This document shows positions 50,301 through 53,689 of a stretch of 64,000 nucleotides of DNA, in pieces (positions within the stretch are counted from its first letter, which is position 1; every line of letters starts with the position of its first letter). The DNA is from Norana najaformis (lineage: Eukaryota; Annelida; Clitellata; Crassiclitellata; Hormogastridae). The notes under the pieces are model-generated. The model had not been told where the DNA came from. It saw only the letters and a list, made by a program, of their open reading frames with translations, and made no database searches. Both the position numbers and the translations under genes were made by a program. The stretch covers positions 8,324,480-8,388,479 of the forward strand of contig OZ029923.1 of assembly GCA_964023275.1 (NCBI GenBank), read 5' to 3'.

Positions 50301-52942
50301 GTCAGTCGCCAGGTGAAAAGAGTAAGATATCCAGATGTTTGAACGCCAGTGAGAAATAGTGAGTTTTCAGGCGTTTCTTGAAACAAGAAAAGGAGTTCAA
50401 GCTTCAGAGAAACATTGGTAGACGATTCCATTCCTTCGGGGCAGCTGTGTGGAAGATAGGAAGTTAACGGCAAGTTCTTTGACTCACTAACTCGTGTCCA
50501 GGACTTTGGGATTCGTCCATTGCTGGCTGTTGAAGACCATTTTGTTTAATAGTGATCTGGAGTTGTCAGGTTTGGGGCGCCTCTGAGATGTTTTCTTTAA
50601 GAGGTGCTACCATATATAAAAATACACCTACAACTAAATTTCCACTATTACACAATCTTTTCTGGTCTTGTAACAGTGAAGAAAGCGAGTAAGCATCGCC
50701 AGCGCGCACGATGCACGAGTCCATACAGCACGGATAGCAACTATAGCTCAGTAAACGTGCCGCACAGGCCATACCCCAAGTCCGAACGGCGTCGTCAGCT
50801 CAGGGACCAGCAACAAGTGAACCAGTATAAGACGCAGCCAAATGACTTTGGCCTCGACGAAAAGCTGACTCCTGTGACGGCCGTCGCTCGACCTCCACCT
50901 GTCTTAGTCAAGTCGCAGTCACTGAAACAGGGTCAGTCGCTGAATGCCTTGTCGTAGAATTGTGGAGAGTGGTTTCTAGTAGGAGAAAGAAAATGGGTGA
51001 AAACGAGTAAAGGTTTCAGATGAAACTATAGCAATATTTATATTGAAAAACTGAATTAAGGCTTATAAAATATAATAAATACTGTAATTTGATAAAATGA
51101 ATTATGATTTTAAATGTATGTACTCCTATGTATCAGGACATTTAAGCAGCAGATTTTAAGAACCTATCAAAAGGTTCGCACACATTGATCACACATTTTG
51201 CCATCTAATGGAGAAAAAAAACATTATTAAAATTAAATGTACATATATTGAGGTTAACGCAGTTACATAAATTGCTGGCAAACTCACCATGCATCTGGTT
51301 GAGTACCAGCTTTTCATTCAGAATGATTGGCTGAAAGACTGGCTGTTATTTACAACTCTTGTATGTGGTATTTCTGAATCTGGTGATTTATACAGCTGTT
51401 TTCTGTAGCCTGTCAAAAGAGTCTGTGTTGTTGTGTTGTTTCTTGTTTGTGCAAAACACTGACCCACTTTTGCAGTTGATTTACTAAATTCCATCAGTTT
51501 TCCTTTGATAATTATGTGACACAGTATCCGACTCGTTGGTGGTCTCATTGTAAGAGAAAAAATTGAGAAAAGAGTGAGAAAAAATCACAAATGTGGTAGA
51601 GAATCGGAGAAAGACTAAGTTCTAGAAGTTGTCTGTGGTTGGTTACAGCAGAAACAGAATTGCCACTCTACAACAAGCCGTGTTTTCCAAATGGCCCTGG
51701 AACCAGTCGTGTGGCACCAGCGGCCACTGGTCAGAAGCTGACATCTGCCACCACTGCGCCTCCCAGTGGCAACAGCGAGTTCGATGTTTCGCCGCACAAC
51801 AATCCAGTGACGGCCTTCGACACTCGTAATGTACGGGATTTTAGTTGTTTTAATTGTAATTGTAATTTGAGATTTATAAAGCGCCTCTTAGAGGATAAAC
51901 TTAACAGAGGTGCTTCAGACTCAAAAAAGTAAAATCACTGTTGAACAGTACAGTCTTCAGGCGCCTGCGGAACACAGAGGGGGAAAGAAAGGAGCTCAAG
52001 TCACAATTCTCGAGGGAGATGATTCCAGCAAGTGGGACCAACGTAGGCAAAGCTTGTTTTAAATATGCTTGTGTGGGAATAAACGAGAAGAAATCTATTC
52101 TCATATAGTGACTTCTATAGTGCTATTATCCGGACACAAAAGATCGATCAATGGCTTCAAATGAAACCTTAGTCAAAATCGTAATCTGTTGTGGAAGCCG
52201 AGGTGAAAATCAGTCAACAGAAAACAGGCAGGCTGTGTCTCAGTTTCATATTTACTGATTGACTGTAAAGTAAAATAAAATTTTGTACCGTTTAATATGT
52301 AGTACGATAATTAAACATATGGCAGTGAGACGTGGACAATGACCAAGAAAATAGAGACAAAAATCAATGCTTGTGAAATGTGGATATGGAGGAAGATGCT
52401 GAGAACATCATGGACGGAGAAAAGGACTAATGAATGGGTACGCAGGGCGATTGGAATTGAGCAAGAGGAGACGTTACAACAAACAGTGCTAAAATCAAAG
52501 CTGAGGTTCTTTGGACATGTTATGAGATCAGATGGATTGGAAAAAGAAATGATGCTGGCTTGTGGAGAGGGAAAGAGAAAACAAGGGAGACCAAGGAAAA
52601 AATGGATGGACAAGATACACGAAGCAACTGGAATGAACTTGGCACAACTAAGGGACGCGACATTGGAAAGAAAGAAATGGAGAAGATTGATCATGACGGT
52701 CGCTAGAGCTCAAAGAGCTGACAGCACAAGGTGACAAGGTGATGATAATTAATTCTGCAACTGAAATTTTTCTTTTTAAACTATTATAGTTTAGTGTTTC
52801 TCTTAGCAAAATTATGTTAGTACTTAACATTTAAAATTTTTATCTGGAGATTCTGTGATTTATTTTTACCTGCTCACATGTGTAGTACTTTGTTTTAAAT
52901 TTTTCAGATGCCAATCGCCTGAAGACGGACATAGGCCTGTAG
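26054..52942 (+). CDS. robo: Roundabout (Robo) axon-guidance receptor, multi-exon gene lacking its 5' end
   Basis: Spliced conceptual translation gives about 1,500 residues in the Robo order: five Ig domains, three FN3 domains, one transmembrane helix and a long cytoplasmic tail. Key matches to the family are LNCKAEG and SHRMLLPSG in Ig1, TLMFP in Ig4, PSAPP at the start of FN3-3, SIWLYRRRK after the membrane, TPYATTNLL (CC0-like) and LPPPPQHPPP (CC2-like). Every internal junction I assigned up to the last intron keeps reading phase, mostly phase 1 between domains. Robo is a plasma-membrane receptor for Slit, with Ig1 as the main ligand-binding domain. The signal peptide is not seen and should lie upstream of Ig1, within or left of this window. 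The identity is secure; individual exon ends are inferred by eye and no transcript was available. Vertebrate Robo1 is about 1,650 residues, so little besides the N terminus should be missing. Confidence 0.95.
26425..26632 (+). repeat. Family B repeat, near full-length
   Basis: GAGAGATTTCAATCTCGGGC, TAGCACGGGTCCCTATTCGG, GCCCATTCAAACGGGCAGCG, GTGGTGAAGGATCTCACCCG and GTCGCTGTAGAAACACATGT with an ACATTTATATTTT tail. Confidence 0.85.
26785..26882 (+). repeat. Family B repeat, 3' part
   Basis: AGAAGGTGAAGGATCTCACC, AGTGAACTAGGTCGAGACTA and TCGCTATAGATAAACATGTA. Confidence 0.8.
26883..27895. other. Robo intron sequence; AT-rich with a small hairpin
   Basis: From 26890 to 27200 the motif TGAAAC recurs in many loosely repeated 25-30 base units (an old tandem repeat). 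At 27328-27384 GCCTTATTATAGTCAAGTGA faces TTGACTTGACTATAAGGC, an imperfect inverted repeat with about 20-base arms. Confidence 0.5.
27903..28040 (-). repeat. Family A retroposon 3' end
   Basis: GTGATCGTAATTGTAATTCT, ATTTCTACAGCGCCCAATGA, CAGCTTATTCACAGGCGCTC and GGTTCGGTTCCAGGTCAAGA. Confidence 0.8.
28428..28502 (-). pseudogene. 5S rRNA-like fragment (5S-derived SINE or pseudogene)
   Basis: ACATTCCAGGGACAGTC, ATCCATCCAAGTACTAACCA and GGCTGGATGGTGCTTAACG follow, in inverse orientation, the 3' two thirds of animal 5S rRNA (…GTTAGCACC-like box A, CCTGGTTAGTACTTGGATGG, box C and TGGGAATACC). The core TCCAAGTACTAACCAGGC is exact to the eukaryotic 5S consensus I know; the flanks have decayed. Confidence 0.7.
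28655..29470. repeat. 16-base minisatellite, exactly 51 copies with no visible variation
   Basis: GAGGAAGCAGTACACT repeated 51 times (816 bases) inside the Ig1-Ig2 intron. I saw no mismatch when reading through. Because 16 is not a multiple of three and the unit lacks stops on the - strand, three long - strand open frames (up to 316 codons) exist; they are artefacts. Confidence 0.97.
29471..30285. other. Robo intron; SINE-tail relic only
   Basis: GGAGGTTCTTAAAGGCTCTA followed by TACAATATTC at 29577-29607 is the SINE/LINE 3' tail type. Nothing else was recognised. Confidence 0.45.
30290..30486 (+). repeat. Family A retroposon 3' end, sense orientation
   Basis: TCACCCACCGTAGCTGCCAT, CTGACTCTTGGATCTTGACC, TATCGATTTTGTTTTGAATT, GACGTGGCTTTCGTTGGGCA, then TTGTAGGAATCTTGGGATTA and a GATTACAATTACAAT tail. 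Confidence 0.85.
30672..30757. repeat. 15-base tandem repeat, about 6 copies
   Basis: CAGATTTACTGACTT units, one lacking a base. Confidence 0.9.
30760..31780. other. Robo intron, no clear feature
   Basis: A short duplicated stretch (gtaccacagtcagtagagca and gtaccagagtcgatagagca near 31070-31125) is the only structure seen. Confidence 0.4.
31788..31870 (+). repeat. Family G (LINE/SINE) 3' tail
   Basis: CACCATCGGTTAATGTCTTG, TGCTTTATACAGTGGCGCGA and TAGAAGGTGTTAATT, with an AATAATAATAA-like end, correspond to the tails at 17236 and 22366. Confidence 0.7.
32053..32267 (+). mobile_element. tRNA-derived SINE (family C) with a perfect 12-base target-site duplication
   Basis: The head GGGACGCGGTGGTGTAGTGG, with GTCGCAGGTTCGAATCTGCC (B box), resembles a tRNA with a TTGTAAC anticodon-like loop. 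The body includes TTGGACAAGTTGCTCACCCG, GGCAACGGGAAACCACC and GGCATAAAGCCAATGGACCT, with a (CAT)n tail. ATGCACTGATTG occurs directly before (32041-32052) and after (32268-32279) the element. Confidence 0.93.
32585..32863 (+). CDS. robo: Robo exon: Ig2
   Basis: The acceptor is ...acatcag and the donor GTTTGC; phase is 1 in and 1 out. The protein runs VIGNEFREQPKSAEVAVGSD, with cysteines in LDCKPPKG and VYFCIAYN, and GEPEPKIRWRKD around the core Trp. The PPKGEPEP segment parallels the PPRGHPEP of Robo1 Ig2. The preceding intron is about 6.2 kb and contains the 51-copy minisatellite. Confidence 0.95.
32864..33830. other. Robo intron between Ig2 and Ig3, no clear feature
   Basis: Ordinary AT-rich intron DNA; no supported exon or named repeat before the family B copy. 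Confidence 0.45.
33833..34003 (+). repeat. Family B repeat, ending 30 bases before an exon
   Basis: CAGAGATTTGAATCTCGGGC, TTAAATGGTGTGGTGCCCAT, GGTGGAAGGATC and CATTATAGAAAAACATGTAC. Its tail lies about 30 bases before the Ig3 exon start. Confidence 0.85.
34033..34171 (+). CDS. robo: Robo exon: Ig3, N-terminal half
   Basis: The acceptor is ...catttcag and the donor GTCAGT; phase is 1 in and 2 out. It encodes EKPRIVEGPKDVLVQENLDV, the first cysteine in FFHCRAIGDPEPTI and the core IIWKKVDD. The reading frame continues past the donor without similarity to Robo, which supports the splice. Confidence 0.93.
34365..34505. repeat. Short tandem repeats with a C run
   Basis: CTGGAAATTCTTT, CGAGATTCTTTTGGCGTGGA and GATTTTGAGCCCTGGAAATT recur about three times after a run of 11 C. 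Confidence 0.85.
34630..34870 (+). mobile_element. Possible LINE 3' ORF relic
   Basis: GTGGTTCCAGCTGTGTGGAA followed by TGAATCCTAAAAACCTC, and CAGATTGAAAACTGAACTAT near the end, recall the VPxVWNSLP...SFKSxLKT ending of LINE ORFs. Strongly decayed. Confidence 0.3.
35242..35493 (+). repeat. Direct duplication flanking an Ig3 exon, left copy
   Basis: Begins GATGTAGAAATAGGCCACAT and contains TGTCCTCCTGTTCTGCTCCT and CCATGGCCACCATCATCAAC; about 95% identical by eye to 35904-36153. No family known to me. Confidence 0.9.
35643..35770 (+). CDS. robo: Robo exon: Ig3, C-terminal half
   Basis: The acceptor is ...ttcttag and the donor GTAAGT; phase is 2 in and 1 out. The AG left from the previous exon plus G makes Arg. 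It encodes RLHILEDRSLKIERARHSDE, then GTYTCRAENSVG with the second Ig cysteine, and LEAEAKLTVH. A 250-base direct duplication lies on each side of this 128-base exon. Confidence 0.94.
35904..36153 (+). repeat. Direct duplication flanking an Ig3 exon, right copy
   Basis: Same sequence as 35242-35493 in the same orientation, 662 bases further on. The exon 35643-35770 lies between the two. Confidence 0.9.
36154..36788. other. Robo intron; degenerate ATGCATTAGCATGAT repeats
   Basis: Between 36540 and 36700 the motif CATTAGCATGATTTAGG and relatives (atgttagcatgattg) occur several times, an eroded tandem repeat. Confidence 0.5.
36789..36913 (+). CDS. robo: Robo exon: Ig4, N-terminal half
   Basis: The acceptor is ...cttttag and the donor GTTAGT; phase is 1 in and 0 out. 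It encodes SQPSFVVTPTDKTVGVGRRA, FRCEVTGNPLPTVFW with the first cysteine and core Trp, and NKEASQ. This matches the PHFVVKPRDQ...GNPQPAIFW region of Robo1 Ig4. Confidence 0.94.
36914..38128. other. Robo intron within Ig4
   Basis: Contains a SINE-tail relic (GGAGAGGTTCTTAAAAAGTG, CTATATGAATG at 37111-37141), irregular GTACTTGTAGTAC repeats around 37185-37310, and a GGTAAGGT tract at 37945-38012. Confidence 0.55.
38129..38288 (+). CDS. robo: Robo exon: Ig4, C-terminal half
   Basis: The acceptor is ...atttgcag and the donor GTCAGG; phase is 0 in and 1 out. It encodes TLMFPNQDHGRISVSEDGTL, then EDAGEYICKGLSIAG with the second cysteine, and AYAKAKLEVK. TLMFP is typical of invertebrate Robo Ig4. 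Confidence 0.94.
38345..38465 (+). repeat. Family B repeat, 3' part
   Basis: GGGGGCAGCGGTGGTGAAGG, ATGAGCAAGGTCGAGGCC and GGTCGCTATAGAAAAACGTG with an ACATTTACATGTACATTTT tail. Confidence 0.8.
38696..38893 (+). CDS. robo: Robo exon: Ig5, N-terminal half
   Basis: The acceptor is ...actttcag and the donor GTGAAT; phase is 1 in and 1 out. It encodes EVDSRPPPIIHHGPQNQTLP, LLHCSASGEPVPLIRWYKNG with the first cysteine and Trp, and LDSGTLQIS. RPPPIIHHGPQNQT parallels RPPPVIRQGPVNQT of Robo1. Confidence 0.95.
39052..39100. repeat. 22-base tandem pair
   Basis: AGCTGACCTAAATTTGGGTT occurs twice in succession. Confidence 0.8.
39433..39600 (-). repeat. Family A retroposon 3' end followed by a SINE-tail relic
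   Basis: GTAATCGTAATCGTAAGCAC, CCAACAAAAGCTAAGTTACG and GGTTCCAGCTCAAGATCCAA, then GAGAGGTTCCTAAAAGGTGT with a TCTACAAATACC end (39574-39605) in the opposite sense, just upstream of an exon. Confidence 0.65.
39636..39916 (+). CDS. robo: Robo exon: end of Ig5 and first half of FN3-1
   Basis: The acceptor is ...tttgacag and the donor GTAAAG; phase is 1 in and 0 out. It encodes the Ig5 close (DTGMYTCKAISETGETAWSA), a linker rich in Pro and Thr, then the FN3 start PGPPSKPSVSDVTETSVRLT, core WKANSNHGASAV and YTVEYFSHETGE. The ETAWSA and SKPSVSDV pieces match Robo1 EATWSA and SKPEVTDV. Confidence 0.95.
39917..41163. other. Robo intron within FN3-1
   Basis: Holds a (TG)n/(TCTG)n tract (40155-40242), TTGATTGAT/GGTTGGTTGG runs (40335-40440), a tRNA-like relic (TTTGTGGTTAGCCTGATGAA, CCCCACCAGAACAG at 40540-40612) and an inverted family B copy (about 40650-40765: TTTTTCTATAGTGACCGTAT, CAGGTGAGATCCTTCACCAC). 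Confidence 0.65.
41164..41314 (+). CDS. robo: Robo exon: second half of FN3-1
   Basis: The acceptor is ...tgttgtag and the donor GTTCGT; phase is 0 in and 1 out. It encodes GWIVASGTITEPSFVARGLR, then PDTAYMFLVRAQNSHGLSLP and APVRTK. The Leu-x-Pro-x-x-x-Tyr pattern (GLRPDTAY) is the usual FN3 tyrosine corner. Confidence 0.94.
41550..41725 (-). repeat. Family A retroposon 3' end
   Basis: ACTTGAGATTTCTACAGCAA, GCACTGAGTGAAAACAAAAT, GGTTCCAGGTCAAGATCCTA and GTGTTTGGAATTGGATCTGC. Confidence 0.75.
41793..42076. repeat. (CCTAT)n-type pyrimidine repeat
   Basis: Irregular units of TATCCTATCCTTTCCTATCC and TCTTCTATCTCATTC, with a roughly 55-base higher-order unit. It ends about 60 bases before the FN3-2 exon. 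Confidence 0.9.
42137..42535 (+). CDS. robo: Robo exon: FN3-2
   Basis: A single exon carries the whole second FN3 domain; the acceptor is ...gccactag, the donor GTAACT, and phase is 1 in and 1 out. It encodes GDASVQSHPSSPPLDLSLVA, STAVKLSWEVRRNQRFIEGF, HIRYRAM, NLERYTWYEIHIQPFYS and VRVRTFED. A second possible acceptor 12 bases downstream (...gcttcag at 42148) would shorten the N-terminal linker in frame. Confidence 0.93.
42700..42860 (-). mobile_element. tRNA-like SINE relic
   Basis: The - strand shows GGGCATGACAGCTCGTTGGA, CAGAGCACTTGGCTTGTAAC and GTATGGTTTTGACCCTCCCC, a plausible A box, anticodon region and B box, then GGACCTTAAGCAAGTCC. Confidence 0.5.
42945..43060 (+). CDS. robo: Robo exon: FN3-3, N-terminal half
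   Basis: The acceptor is ...gcggatag and the donor GTTTGC; phase is 1 in and 0 out. It encodes VPSAPPNNIQVKMVDNSTIY, LTWEPPPKRFLNGVLRGYK. PSAPP followed by a WxPPP core and NG(V/M) is the Robo third-FN3 signature. Confidence 0.95.
43061..44451. other. Robo intron within FN3-3
   Basis: A SINE tail with (ATTACA)n (GAGGCGCTTTATACATTTAT, TACAGTTACAATTACAATAA at 43830-43872) and a family H-like body (44105-44350: GAATTCCATACTATGAGAAA, TAATGGCGCTACAGAAGTT). Confidence 0.5.
44452..44617 (+). CDS. robo: Robo exon: FN3-3, C-terminal half
   Basis: The acceptor is ...ttgattacag and the donor GTAAAA; phase is 0 in and 1 out. It encodes IYMYGSEAKYDKTISTNASL, QVVKDMTYKIQMSAHNRMGE and GIRSDPIFI, the usual FN3 ending with Tyr corner and NxxGxG loop. 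Confidence 0.94.
44618..45228. other. Robo intron before the transmembrane exon
   Basis: A short AATAATAATGATAATAATAA run near 45030; no other feature. Confidence 0.5.
45229..45393 (+). CDS. robo: Robo exon: juxtamembrane, transmembrane helix and start of tail
   Basis: The acceptor is ...tctgtcaag and the donor GTAAGT; phase is 1 in and 1 out. It encodes GPQIAQKNIVKEP, then the membrane span WFVATLIGVIGGGLWLVLCV plus LSIWLY at 45267-45344, then the basic stop-transfer RRRKGCKKMPRN. The SIWLYR(R/H)RK stretch after the membrane is nearly identical in vertebrate Robos. Confidence 0.95.
45811..45841 (+). CDS. robo: Robo microexon a (31 bases), cytoplasmic
   Basis: Between acceptor ...ctatttcag and donor GTAGGT there are 31 bases open in phase 1, reading VAVYKPHDCLG across the junctions, and leaving in phase 2. 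Only this exit phase lets the next exon (46196-46260) be read open. No similarity supports it alone; the case rests on splice sites and phase. Confidence 0.7.
46196..46260 (+). CDS. robo: Robo microexon b (65 bases), cytoplasmic
   Basis: The acceptor is ...tttgaacag and the donor GTAAGT. The segment has a stop in two frames but is open in phase 2 in, phase 1 out, reading GNGLIMNEAVEATYQPQKDA and TC. Its exit phase matches the next exon (STKEVQYM...). Together with microexon a it totals 96 bases, an in-frame unit. Confidence 0.75.
46472..46535. repeat. (TG)n then (ACATACAT)n microsatellite
   Basis: GTGTGTGTGTGTGTGTACAT followed by AAATACATACAT variants, after a TAAAAGGTGCTTAAATACTA tail-like stretch (46436). 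Confidence 0.8.
46599..46871 (+). CDS. robo: Robo exon: cytoplasmic, CC0-like motif
   Basis: The acceptor is ...aaatttcag and phase is 1 in. It encodes STKEVQYMSTNVPSLQS and then LATPYATTNLLPNVG; the TPYATTNLL block (46691-46717) corresponds to the CC0 tyrosine motif (TPYATTQL in Robo1). The best exit is a non-canonical GC donor, CAG followed by GCAAGT at 46872, which gives phase 1. Without it the frame runs only to a stop at 46897 and all the conserved distal exons would be lost. Confidence 0.92.
46872..46877 (+). promoter_or_regulatory. Probable GC splice donor (GCAAGT)
   Basis: CAG followed by GCAAGT matches the consensus of the rare GC-AG introns. It is the only site giving phase 1 before the stop at 46897, as required by the next exon. 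Confidence 0.75.
46900..46954. repeat. Interstitial telomere-like repeat (TTAGGG, degenerate)
   Basis: TAGGGTTAGAGTTAGGGTTA and GGACTAGGGTTAGG blocks: nine or so TTAGGG-like units with TTAGAG and TTAGGAC variants, starting 28 bases inside the intron after the GC donor. Confidence 0.85.
47321..47404 (+). CDS. robo: Robo exon: cytoplasmic, tyrosine-rich (possible CC1 region)
   Basis: The acceptor is ...ttcttgtag and the donor GTAAGT; phase is 1 in and 1 out, 84 bases. It encodes EMPLPDGFYHQLDPCDYAHN and PTSEYGPL. Three tyrosines lie between CC0 and CC2, the position of the Abl-target CC1 motif in other Robos, but I cannot align a clear CC1 consensus. Being symmetric, the exon could be skipped in frame. 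Confidence 0.85.
47550..47700 (+). mobile_element. LINE ORF 3' end relic
   Basis: Reads SPDDSVRSSSSLKSFRSKLK and THLFQLVYIL then a stop, the SSLxSFKSKLKTHLF ending of L2/CR1-type LINE ORFs. It sits 30-170 bases before the CC2 exon. Confidence 0.7.
47725..48322 (+). CDS. robo: Robo exon: cytoplasmic, CC2-like Ena/VASP-binding motif
   Basis: The acceptor is ...ctgttacag and phase is 1 in. It encodes DNSGLYGHQHPVHPILF then LPPPPQHPPP (47775-47804), matching Robo CC2 (LPPPPAHPPP), the EVH1-domain binding site for Ena/VASP. Next comes a Met-, Ser- and Arg-rich stretch, then RDNEIQRHFSDNEGAPVPAF and PPSPAPEDPMMDCDMPS. Two tandem donors six bases apart, at 48317 (GTCAAG) and 48323 (GTCAGG), both give the phase 2 needed for the next exon and differ by Ser-Arg. 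Confidence 0.93.
48420..48830 (-). repeat. (TATG)n array with a 71-base tandem unit, abutting a SINE 3' end
   Basis: Three 71-base units start at about 48521, 48592 and 48663 (GTGTGTATGGTATATGTGTT, TATGTAAGTTTTCATGGATG). The array ends in ATGTATCTAGAGACTTTATA, then TACAGCCCCTTTTAAGTATC and TCACAAAAGTGCTG, an inverted SINE/LINE 3' tail. Confidence 0.85.
48857..49035 (+). CDS. robo: Robo exon: cytoplasmic, acidic/serine-rich
   Basis: The acceptor is ...aatatag and the donor GTCAGG; phase is 2 in and 1 out. It encodes LQKQSREAATKSPDSPISEV, GYLEVIEPRPRGGTQSP and FSDNEEGLEAG. If the donor is not used, translation stops at 49058. The phase fit to the conserved next exon favours splicing. Confidence 0.85.
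49085..49272. repeat. AT-rich tandem repeat, about 5 units of 37 bases
   Basis: TTAATATATAAAGAATATAA and ATTATCATAAATCA units. Confidence 0.9.
49273..49814. other. Robo intron, tail relic only
   Basis: AAACGACGGTTAATGCCTCG near 49494 recalls the family G tail. No other feature. Confidence 0.4.
49815..50027 (+). CDS. robo: Robo exon: conserved distal cytoplasmic block
   Basis: The acceptor is ...tgtcaccag and the donor GTCTGA; phase is 1 in and 1 out. It encodes CSSIRSSAASSDGSFQAKL and DFASAVAKAAQMSGLTV. This matches the vertebrate block [20 protein letters not shown] and AEYAGLKV, placing the exon firmly in Robo. Confidence 0.94.
50130..50535. mobile_element. SINE family E pieces around a family H body
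   Basis: AAGACCCTAGACAAGTTGTT with GTCTGCGTCACCAGGTA (50140-50190) and CACTAACTCGTGTCCAGGAC with TCGTCCATTGCTGGCTGTTG (50486-50532) are family E parts in + orientation. Between them an (ATT)n run and a family H body (GAGTTTTCAGGCGTTTCTTG, AAAGGAGTTCAAGC, GATTCCATTCCTTCGGGGCA) appear to have inserted. Confidence 0.6.
50677..50931 (+). CDS. robo: Robo exon: distal cytoplasmic, possible CC3 region
   Basis: The acceptor is ...cttgtaacag and phase is 1 in. It encodes VKKASKHRQRARCTSPYSTD then SNYSSVNVPHRPYPKSERRR, parallel to Robo1 SPVSTDSN and its downstream basic region, and ends in TAVARPPPVLVKSQSLKQ, where CC3 would be expected. The likely donor is GTCAGT at 50932 (phase 1). If unspliced, the frame adds GQSLNALS and stops at 50957, a possible alternative C terminus. 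Confidence 0.9.
51649..51830 (+). CDS. robo: Robo exon: probable penultimate coding exon
   Basis: The acceptor is ...ggttacag; phase is 1 in. It reads AETELPLYNKPCFPNGPGTS, RVAPAATGQKLTSATTAPPS and NSEFDVSPHNNPVTAFDTRN. The donor could be GTACGG at 51831 (phase 0) or GTAATG at 51826 (phase 1). Reading beyond runs into a (GTAATT)n repeat element, so the coding part ends here. It has no recognised Robo motif and is supported by phase and open frame only. Confidence 0.65.
51842..52060 (-). repeat. Family H repeat after the penultimate robo exon
   Basis: GTAATTGTAATTTGAGATTT, ATAAAGCGCCTCTTAGAGGA, CTTCAGGCGCCTGCGGAACA, AAAGGAGCTCAAGTC and GATGATTCCAGCAAG. It begins 11 bases after the donor at 51831. 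Confidence 0.6.
52315..52745 (+). mobile_element. LINE ORF2 C-terminal fragment (5'-truncated)
   Basis: An intact 140-codon open frame starts TYGSETWTMTKKIETKINAC, continues EMWIWRKMLRTSWTEKRTNE, LKSKLRFFGHVMRSDGLEKE, GKRKQGRPRKKWMDKIHEAT, then a stop at 52734. YGSETW...WRKMLR...FFGHVMR...GKRxxGRPRxxW is the standard C-terminal region of animal non-LTR retrotransposon polyproteins. There is no RT catalytic core. It lies in the last robo intron and, being uninterrupted, is relatively young. Confidence 0.88.
52908..52942 (+). CDS. robo: Robo candidate terminal coding exon
   Basis: The acceptor is a strong polypyrimidine run ending ttttcag. Joined in phase 1 (from donor 51826 or directly from 50931) it reads ANRLKTDIGL then TAG at 52940-52942. 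Joined in phase 0 (donor 51831) it reads MPIA then TGA at 52920-52922. AATAAA follows immediately at 52943. The segment is short and the choice cannot be settled without cDNA. Confidence 0.45.
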
Positions 52943-52948
52943 AATAAA
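52943..52948 (+). promoter_or_regulatory. AATAAA, possible poly(A) signal just after the robo stop
   Basis: AATAAA begins right after the TAG of the candidate last exon. Its use would give a 3' UTR of only a few dozen bases. Other AATAAA sites occur far downstream (for example near 57848 and 58438), so a much longer UTR is equally possible. Confidence 0.3.
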
Positions 52949-53180
52949 CTGACACTGACTGCGTTAAGGTTTCAGCATTGCTTGTGAAAGTATCACTGAC
53001 CCATTGTTTAAACAGGCTCATCTGTTGGTAAGAGGTCACTGACAAATGTAGTCCTCAGCGTCCTAAACCAATACCTCTGAAGATGAGATCGCTAGAGCTG
53101 TTTATGGTTGAAGAATTTTAGCCAATGGGGTGTTACAAAGTGTTTTGTTCCACGTAGGAATATTATTAAGATAATTTTAC

Positions 53181-53241
53181 CAGGCCTCGTGGTTGCACTC
53201 GTTGTCACTGACGATGGCGTCACTTGGTTGTGACTGTTCTG
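53181..53241. repeat. 61-base duplicated element, copy 1
   Basis: CAGGCCTCGTGGTTGCACTC, GTTGTCACTGACGATGGCGT and CACTTGGTTGTGACTGTTCT G are identical to 56254-56314. Confidence 0.9.
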
Positions 53242-53689
53242 TTTCTTTAGTGGTTGTTGTCAGGATCTGGAATGCCACTGACAACATTCTAGCAACCAGA
53301 ATTGCTGGTAGTTTCTAAGTTTCTTCAATCAGAGAATGCTTATGCTTAAATTCAATATAGCCTGCTTGTTTTGTGATGCGGTTTTCAGTGTGTACTGAAG
53401 TAGGTGTATGCATGTGAAATTTGCAAATCTTGTTTGAGTTTAGTAACTAAATGTATAAAGTTCATTCAATTCGAGGACCACTCATATACATGTATACACA
53501 TGTATGTTAATTATGTATCGGAAACCGTTAGTACCCTTGATTGAGATTTGTAATAACGGAGCAATCATTTGGCATCTGTCTTCCCTTGTGAGGCTGCAGT
53601 GACCTTAAGGTATGTTTGATTGAATTCCCAATCAGCTAGTAGACTGCTTTGCACGAAGAACTTTCAAGATATTAAGGAGGGTGCATAGG

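Noticed and set aside
51831-51932. Extension of the penultimate robo exon to the stop at 51932
   Set aside because: The added residues are translated from the GTAATTGTAATT repeat element, so an intron boundary or a noncoding end is more likely.
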